From NCBI GenBank assembly GCA_021397845.1, contig CM038046.1:66854021-66918020 (forward strand): a DNA stretch of 64,000 nucleotides, written 5' to 3'. A program made the translations under genes and the position numbers. This document shows, in pieces, positions 58,261-64,000 of this stretch. The notes beneath the pieces are model-generated. The model did no database searches and was not told the DNA's origin. It was given only the letters and a program-made list of their open reading frames with translations. This DNA comes from Areca catechu (lineage: Eukaryota; Streptophyta; Magnoliopsida; Arecales; Arecaceae). How positions within the stretch are numbered: position 1 is the stretch's first letter; each line of letters starts with the position of its first letter.

Positions 58261-58640
58261 TGGTGCAATTCCTGACCCCTTACGTTGTGGGAGAGATGAG
58301 GGGGGCAGCTTAACCCATCCTGCATTGCTTGCAGGTTGTCCTAGGGGACCAAAGTGCCAAGCTCAATTCCGACATCGATGACCTCGACCAAAGGGTGCAG
58401 GACCCTAAGGGTGGCACCGTCGAGTGCCTCCTAATGTATCCCCTTGGCTCGAACCCACTAAAGATGGTGTAGGTAGGAGCCCAACTACTAGAAGATGAAC
58501 GGGCTCGCTTGCTAAGTTTCCTTCAGGCAAACTCAAATGATTTTCTTGGACTACGACAGATATGCCAAGTATTCCCCCAGATGTCATCACCCACCGGTTG
58601 AAGATTGATCTAAAGTAGGAGATTTGCCTCGGAGAGGTAG
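58261..58640 (+). other. Tat protease-RT linker remnant
   Basis: Low-conservation stretch between protease and RT with stops in every frame; near 58560 QVFPQMSSPTG resembles the motif upstream of Tat RT. Confidence 0.45.
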
Positions 58641-58643
58641 AGA

Positions 58644-59297
58644 GCTATCAACGATGAAGTGGAGAAGCTCCTTACTGCCGGCTTCGTTCGTGAAATGCAG
58701 TACCCCAGCTTGTTGGTGAACATGATCATGGTCAAGAAAAACAACAAGAAGTGGAGGATCTGTGTAGACTACACCGACCACCACTGTGCTTATCCAAAGG
58801 ATATCTTCCCCCTTTCGAAGATCAACCAGCTCATGGATGCCACCTCGAGGCACCGCCTCCTCTCCTTCATGGATGCATTCTTTGGGTATAACCAGATCTG
58901 GATGCATCCGGAGGACGTGGAGCACACTGCCTTCATTACGGACGATGGGACGTATTGCTACCAAATGATGCCCTTCGGCCTAAAGAATACTGGTGCCACG
59001 TACCAATGACTAGTCAACAAGATCTTCAAAGACCAAATTGGCCGCAACATGCAGGTGTACGTGGATGACATGCTCATCACGAGCAAGCCAACCTAGGACC
59101 AAGTCGACGACATGGCATAGACCTTCCACAATCTTCACCTCAATCAGATGAAGTTGAACCCAGTCAAGTGCTTGTTTGGTGTAGCCACAAGAAAATTTCT
59201 TGGCTTCATGGTCACTTAGAGGGGGATCGAGGCCAACCCAGAGAATGTCCGAGCGATTCTTGACATGAAGCAGCCTACCTCCAAGAAGAAAGTCCAC
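58644..59297 (+). pseudogene. Tat reverse transcriptase
   Basis: Contains KWRICVDYTD, LLSFMDAFFGYNQI, MPFGLKNTGATYQ and, after a TGA at 59007-59009 (Arg expected), VYVDDML (59055-59075) and KCLFG. Further stops occur at about 59094, 59117 and 59217. The catalytic YVDD is intact but the frame is not. Confidence 0.88.
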
Positions 59298-59339
59298 GCA
59301 GTCTGCCGATTATTGCCAACCCTTCTTCAAGGCACTGCG

Positions 59340-59812
59340 AAAGATGCATGACTTCACTTGGATGAAGGAGTGCAAGGAGGCCTTCGAAGAGTTGAAGAAG
59401 ACACTTGCATCACCGCCACTACTTTCTCGACCAGATGGAGAAGAGCTCCTCCTATACTTGGAGGTCACTCCGAAGGCCATTGCTCAATCCTGGTATGTAT
59501 AGACGAAAAAGGGATCCAAAGGCCTATATACAATACAAGCAAGCTTCTCCATGATATCGAGGTTAGGTACTCTCGATCTGAGAAGTTAATTTTTGCACTC
59601 ATTGTGTCTACCCAACGCCTCAGGCCATACTTCCAAGCACACCCAATTGCGGTTCTAACGGATCAACTACTGAAAGCCATATTGAGCCATCCCAGCACAT
59701 TCAGATGCCTGGCGAAATGGGCATTGAAGCTCAGTGAGTTTGATATCGGCTACCGCCCGAGGTCATCCATGAAGATGCAGGTACTGGCTAACTTCTTGGT
59801 TGAGTGTGCAGG
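59340..59812 (+). pseudogene. Tat RNase H (first, retroviral-type)
   Basis: RPIYNTSKLLHDIEVRYSRS..EKLIFALIVSTQRLRPYFQ and LKLSEFDIGYRPRSSMKMQVLANFL are readable from about 59500. The upstream part is frameshifted. Confidence 0.78.
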
Positions 59813-59865
59813 CCTGGGCAAGGGGCTGAAGAGAGCCCCTAGAATCAACAACCAGGACCTGAAGC

Positions 59866-60245
59866 GGAGGAGGATATCTGGGTCCTACATGTGGATGGAG
59901 CTTCCAACTTCGGTAGAAGTGGAGCTGGACTCATTCTCGCCAATAGCGAAGGAGTCATCGTCGAATGCGCGGTCCGCTTCTAGATTGTCACCACCAAAAA
60001 TCAAGCAGAGTATAAAGCGCTCCTCATAGGACTGAGAGTCTCTCGTGAACTAGGTGTACCAAGTTTGAAGGTCTTCATCGACTTATAGTTCATGGTCGGG
60101 CAAGTCTCGGGCAAATTCAAGGACCGGGACTCTCAAATGTCTAAGTACCTGGAGTTGGAACGTGCAAATGTGGCAGGTTTCAAGCATTTCAGCATCTCCC
60201 ACATTCCATGTGGATAAAATGCCCTCGTCGATACCCTCTCCCGGC
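59866..60245 (+). pseudogene. Tat second RNase H (archaeal-type)
   Basis: In the plus-one frame: EDIWVLHVDGASN, GAGLILANSEG, NQAEYKALLIGL and VDTLSRLATLP. The D, E and D positions of the fold are visible (HVDGAS, QAEYKAL, VDTLS). A duplicated RNase H of this kind is diagnostic of the Tat clade. Stops interrupt it at about 59983, 60087 and 60217. Confidence 0.82.
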
Positions 60246-60745
60246 TAGCAACCTTGCCGGACTCATCCCTAGGCCACACCTATGTCGAGCATCTTCATAC
60301 CCCAAGCTACGAAGCACCTAGAGAGGTCCAGCAAGTCACCGCGGATCCTAGTTGGATGGACAAGTACATCAAGTATATCACTGATGGTACCTTGCTTGAG
60401 GATCAAATATAGCCTAGCCTCGTTAAAAGGAAGGCTGCATGCTTTGTGCTGATGGACGGACTACTCTATCGAAGGTCCTACTCATACCGACTCCTCAAAT
60501 GTTTGAGACCCTCAAAGGCAGCAGTCGTGCTCCAGGAGATACATGAAGGCCTCTACGAATATCGCGTGGGGGGCAGAACTTTGGCATACAAGGCCCTCTG
60601 CCAGGGGTACTACTGGGAAATAATGAGGGAGGACACAGCCAACTTCGTCAAGGGGTATGACCGCTACAGTGTCACGCTATCATGCAATGCCAGTCAGCTG
60701 CACTGCTCTCCCAACTCTCTGCCCCCTGGCTGTTCACCCAGTGGG
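60246..60745 (+). pseudogene. Tat integrase N-terminus (zinc-binding region)
   Basis: LYRRSYSYRLLKCL, EIHEG, GRTLAYKALCQGYYW and NFVKGYD are recognisable, but of the HHCC residues the second His is Tyr and one Cys is lost. Broken after about 60745 by insertion E. Confidence 0.75.
60741..60745. repeat. Target site duplication of insertion E, left copy
   Basis: GTGGG, repeated at 63099-63103. Joining the flanks restores the integrase region around a Gln-Trp codon pair. Confidence 0.75.
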
Positions 60746-61487
60746 TGATGCGGGATGACTCTAAGATTGCTAAACATGCAGGAAAAACAGTAAAATAATT
60801 TTTTTTGAGCTTGCGAGCTTATGTTACTTTGTTTTTTTGGTTCTATGGTTTGTGTTTGTGTTTCCTTGCTGCCCTAGCAACCTTCTACACCCTAACTCAC
60901 TACCATCCAAGCCTTCACACGTCTAAGAAGGAGTGCCCTAGGCCACCAAGCAAGGTGATCTTCAACAAGCTTCAAACAGCCCAGCTTCTAATCCCTAACC
61001 TGATTCCTTCTAAACCTAGTTTCCTTTCCTTTTCTTACTTGCTGTTTTGATTGATAAATGATGTTTTGCAGGATCCTCGAGGTGTTTCACCTCCCCAGAG
61101 GAGGCTTTCCTTGCATCTGGAACCATCCAAATTAGCCATTTAATCAAGGGAACCGAGCCTCATCATCTAGACTCCAATCAAAGTGCTGTGCGATCTCTTC
61201 ATCGGACGTTATTCAAATCACTGATTGGTAACATCCTTCCCTTCTTGTAATTTCAGATTTGATGAAGATAAGCTATCCTATTCCACGAGTTTCTTAATTC
61301 TTGTGTCCTGGAATTTATTATTTTGCTTGAGTTTGCCCGTGATACGATGATTCTATGCATTGCTCTTCTTCTTGCTAGTTCTTACTTTTATTTGAAAATT
61401 TAGCTTACAAACTAAATTATAAAAATCAAAAAAAATATTTTATTATTTTTTCTACAAGTTTAGCAATCTTAGAGTCGTCACGCATCA
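60746..61487 (+). repeat. E left LTR with 30 bp terminal inverted repeats
   Basis: Bases 60746-60775 and 61458-61487 are inverted copies with 28 of 30 matches (start TGATGCGGGATGACTCTAAG; end GAGTCGTCACGCATCA). A splice-acceptor-like TGTTTTGCAG is at 61064-61073. Confidence 0.75.
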
Positions 61488-61490
61488 GTT

Positions 61491-61502
61491 TGGTATCAGA
61501 GC
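61491..61502 (+). other. Primer binding site, insertion E
   Basis: TGGTATCAGAGC, three bases after the LTR end. Confidence 0.8.
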
Positions 61503-62390
61503 GAGTTGTGGATTAGGGTGTGCTCCTTTTTTTGAACTCGACGAAGTCAAGTTCTTCACGATCGAGGAGAATTATGGGGATCCAGGGCAAGTCCGTGTAT
61601 TTTTTCCATTTTTTCTTATTTTTTTGTATTTTTTATTTTTACTTATTCCCGTTATTCCACCTATTCCCTCTATTCCAATTTTATCCCGATCTTATTCCCA
61701 CCTTATTTTAGTCTTATTCCATCCACTTCCCGTGATTTTAAAAATTTTTCAAAATCGTAGCCCACTGCCCCGCTGGCCCTAGATCCGGGCCGCCCGACCC
61801 CCGACCATCCCCGCCGGCCCCGCCCTCGCCAGAAATCCGGCACCGTCGCCCATGACCGTGGGAAGACAAACGGACGCGGGAGGAGTCCGTCCGCCCACGC
61901 GACGCCGCCGTCGTCTGCCACCGCCAACCTGCCACCGACCGCCCGCCTGCCCGCCATCCACCGGCCCATGCCCGGCCGTCGCCGCCCTCGCCAGCACCCT
62001 TGGGCCACACGCCTGCGGGAAGACGAACAGATGCGAGAGGCGTCTGTTCGCCTTTGCTGCGCCACTGGCATGCATCGCCGCCGCTTGCCACCGCCGCCCA
62101 CCTACTGTTGCCCGCCATCAGTCCGTTGCTCGCTCGTCTATCGAAGGCCACGCCGGTGCCCAGGGGTCTCAAACGGCCGTGGTTGACCAAACGACATGCC
62201 CAGCATGCCGTGCCCCCTCATGCCGCCGCCCCGCCTGCAGCCCGCCACTCGTCATCCGTAGGCCCCGTCCGTCGCCCGCTTCTCGACCATCGACCATTCG
62301 CCGTTGCTCGACGGAGATCTTCCCCTGTGCACGACCGTGAGAGGATTTTGCACGGATTTCGAATAAAAAAAGTTTTTTAGTGCAGCACAC
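61503..62390 (+). other. E internal region: TTATTCC repeats then GC-rich sequence
   Basis: 61600-61730 has irregular TTATTCC/CTATTCC repeats. 61745-62340 is CCG/GCC-rich and open in several frames on both strands, like 16054-16870. No domain recognised; I do not call a gene. Confidence 0.55.
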
Positions 62391-63098
62391 TTTCTGGAGC
62401 AGATCATCAAGCTAACACGCTTTCTGGAGCAGATCAGCACCAATATTGATGTAGCATGGATTTTGATGTAATTTATTTTTCCTTTTTTGGGTTTCTTGTA
62501 GGACAAGTAAGTGAGAAATTTGGTTTTTCTATATAAAGGCCCCCTCTCCCCCTGTAAAGTTTAAGATTTATTATGAATTTTTGGGTTTTCCATTGGTTCC
62601 GGTTCTAGGCTGAGGCCCATCTTTCCTTCACCTGTAGGTGTCGCAGGATGTGATAGCCCATTTCCTTTGCTCGCATGCGAGCATCGAGGGGTGCGAGGCC
62701 CTGGTTGTCCCCCTTTTCCATCGAGTTCCCCTCTAGGTCTTAGGGATTTTTTTTTACGGTCCCATGTAGCGATTTGGGTGGGATGCCCTAGGCTCCGCGT
62801 GTAGTGAGAAGGGTGGGATGCCCTAGACTACATGTAGAGGGGTGGGTGAGATGCCCTAGAGGTGCGACGTCTCTCAGTGAATGTGAGTCCACAGTCCTAG
62901 AGTGTCCTTGTTTCCTATCCTCCATCCCATGTTTCTCCACATAGAAAACTAAAAACCAAAAGAGTTCAGCTGCTTTAGGTTTTAGTGTCAGCTCGCCCTA
63001 GTCCCGAGAGGCTTCTTAGCCCTCCCACGGTCCTAGTTTGTTTAGGTTTTTCCCTGTTTTCCCAATAAATCAGGTTACGTCTCAGTCATCCCGCCTCC
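62391..63098 (+). other. E right end, F-like LTR sequence
   Basis: TATA box TATATAAAGG at 62530-62539, then three diverged units around GGGTGGGATGCCCTAG (62764-62860) and a tail resembling 17500-17720. The terminal AGTCATCCCGC is followed by the TSD. Confidence 0.5.
62530..62539 (+). promoter_or_regulatory. TATA box in E right part
   Basis: TATATAAAGG followed by a C-rich stretch, as in the LTR promoters elsewhere in the window. Confidence 0.5.
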
Positions 63099-64000
63099 GT
63101 GGGACATGTACATCTTTGGTCCCTTTCCTCCAGCATCCGGGCAACGTAAATTCCTCAAAATTGCAATCGACTACTTCACAAAGTGGGTCAAGGCTGAGTC
63201 GTTAGCCTAGGTCATGGATGCAAATGTCTGTAAGTTCTTCTAGAAATCAATCATGTGCCGCTTCGGGCTCCTCCACACAATCATCACCGACAACAAACGA
63301 CAGTTCGATAATCAGGAGTTTGAGGAGTTCTTTAATGACCTCGGCATCCACCATGACTTCACCTCGGTGGCACACACTCAGACCAACGGGGAGGTCGAGG
63401 TGAACAACTGGACTATCCTTCAAGGTCTCCGAACCAGACTGGACCAAGCCAAGGGTAGGTGGGCCGAAGAACCCCCCAGTGTCCTATGGGCATACCACAC
63501 AACATCGAGCACGACCATAGATAAAACACGAGCCAAGGGTAGGAGGGCCGATGAACTCTCCAGTGTCCTATAGGCATACCACACAATGCCAAGGACGACC
63601 ACATATAAAACACCATTCAACCTCGTCTTTGTTACAGAAGTGGTGATCCCAGTGGAACTAAGTCGGCCAATGCTACGGGTGGAGCAATACGACGAAGTCG
63701 AGAACCCAGCACACCTCCTACTTAATCTGGATTTGCTTAAGGAGATGAGGTATAAGACTCGATTTTGGATGGTAACCTATCGGCAACGGGTGGCCAGGTA
63801 TTATAATTCTAGGGTGAGGCTGATGTCCTTTTGCCCGGGAGATCTGGTGCTGCGACGGGCAGAAGCTTCCAAACCTCTAGAGTGTTGTAAGCTCTCTCCA
63901 AACTGGGAAGGCCATTACAAGGTGGTCGAATCCCTCCCTCACGAGGCCTACTATCTTGACGAGCTCGATGGGGCACGATTTCCACGAACATGTAACACTG
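63099..64000 (+). pseudogene. Tat integrase core and C-terminus (runs off window)
   Basis: FGPFPPASGQRKFLKIAIDY and FTKWVKAE open the core (first Asp in AIDYF). IITDNKRQFDNQEF gives the second Asp, with Lys where Gly is usual, and HTQTNGEVEVNNW the Glu. After an 84 bp in-frame duplication, GDLVLRRAEASKP and LSPNWEGHYKVVE form the C-terminal part, homologous to 17795-17998. Stops at about 63207, 63240 and 63570 break it. Confidence 0.88.
63451..63618 (+). repeat. 84 bp tandem duplication inside Tat integrase
   Basis: 63451-63534 and 63535-63618 are diverged copies (both start AAGGGTAGG and contain CAGTGTCCTAT and GCATACCACACAA). The length is 28 codons, so it does not shift the frame. Confidence 0.88.

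Larger units (their letters stand above)
60746..63098 (+). mobile_element. Insertion E: LTR-type element with mismatched ends
   Basis: A 2353 bp insertion in Tat integrase. It begins with a 742 bp LTR followed by a Met-tRNA PBS, continues through GC-rich non-coding sequence and ends in F-like sequence. No second copy of the first LTR is seen, yet the last 20 bases contain AGTCATCCCGC, the inverted copy of the LTR start at the same offset. No coding domain. Possibly a non-autonomous or chimeric element. Confidence 0.6.
17795..64000 (+). mobile_element. Tat-lineage Ty3/Gypsy relic (outermost host element)
   Basis: The oldest layer: integrase tail (17795-17998), antisense ORF (18531-19175), gag start (19913), then after element A the remaining gag, protease, RT, RNase H, archaeal-type RNase H and integrase to the window edge. 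The second RNase H and the gag motif CX2HX4HX4C are Tat hallmarks. No LTR was found between the integrase tail and gag, so the left piece may belong to a neighbouring copy. Confidence 0.75.

Noticed and set aside
60746..61487. MITE or DNA transposon because of 30 bp terminal inverted repeats
   Set aside because: No TSD flanks 60746-61487 itself, and a Met-tRNA PBS directly follows its right end, which fits an LTR.
61703..62390. GC-rich frames rich in Arg, Pro and Ala as a captured host gene
   Set aside because: Low-complexity translations in several frames, no recognisable domain, no exon-like boundaries.

Overview
The window is entirely plant repetitive DNA: long LTR retrotransposons nested inside one another, with no host gene that I could recognise. 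Elements primed by initiator-Met tRNA, a chromodomain Ty3/Gypsy polyprotein and a Tat-lineage pol with a second, archaeal-type RNase H all point to a large-genome flowering plant. A monocot is plausible, but nothing here fixes the species.

Layout. (1) 1-16053: a minus-strand Ty1/Copia array, LTR-internal-LTR-internal-LTR, with its left LTR cut by the window edge (called T1). (2) 16054-17760: a GC-rich, LTR-like fragment of an unidentified family (F). (3) 17795-19985 and 56649-64000: an old Tat-lineage Gypsy relic with integrase tail, antisense ORF, gag, protease, RT, dual RNase H and integrase. Its gag is split by a 36.7 kb insertion. (4) 19986-56643: element A, a non-autonomous chromovirus derivative with 1.76 kb LTRs and TSD CAAGG. 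(5) 21168-30138: element D, a nearly intact chromovirus inserted in A's left LTR (TSD GCGGG). (6) 34051-55067: element B, a second non-autonomous chromovirus derivative inserted in A's right LTR (TSD ATGGG), again LTR-internal-LTR-internal-LTR. (7) 39172-49099: Copia element C, inserted in the middle LTR of B (TSD CAACG). (8) 60746-63098: insertion E in the Tat integrase region (TSD GTGGG), with an LTR whose two ends form a 30 bp inverted repeat.

How the parts work together. D still encodes every gag-pol domain in one frame and is broken only by three in-frame stops, so relatives of D could mobilise A and B, which keep LTRs, PBS, PPT and leader but lack RT. LTR divergence sampled by eye (A about 8%, B about 6%, C about 2%, D under 1%) agrees with the nesting order.

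Most notable signals. The Copia leaders carry an array of four hairpins with a constant loop and covarying stems. A leader module of about 140 nt lies between PBS and gag in both the Copia elements (T1, C) and the Gypsy elements (A, B, D), which belong to different superfamilies. The non-autonomous A and B families share a conserved hydrophobic C-terminal protein module that is absent from D.
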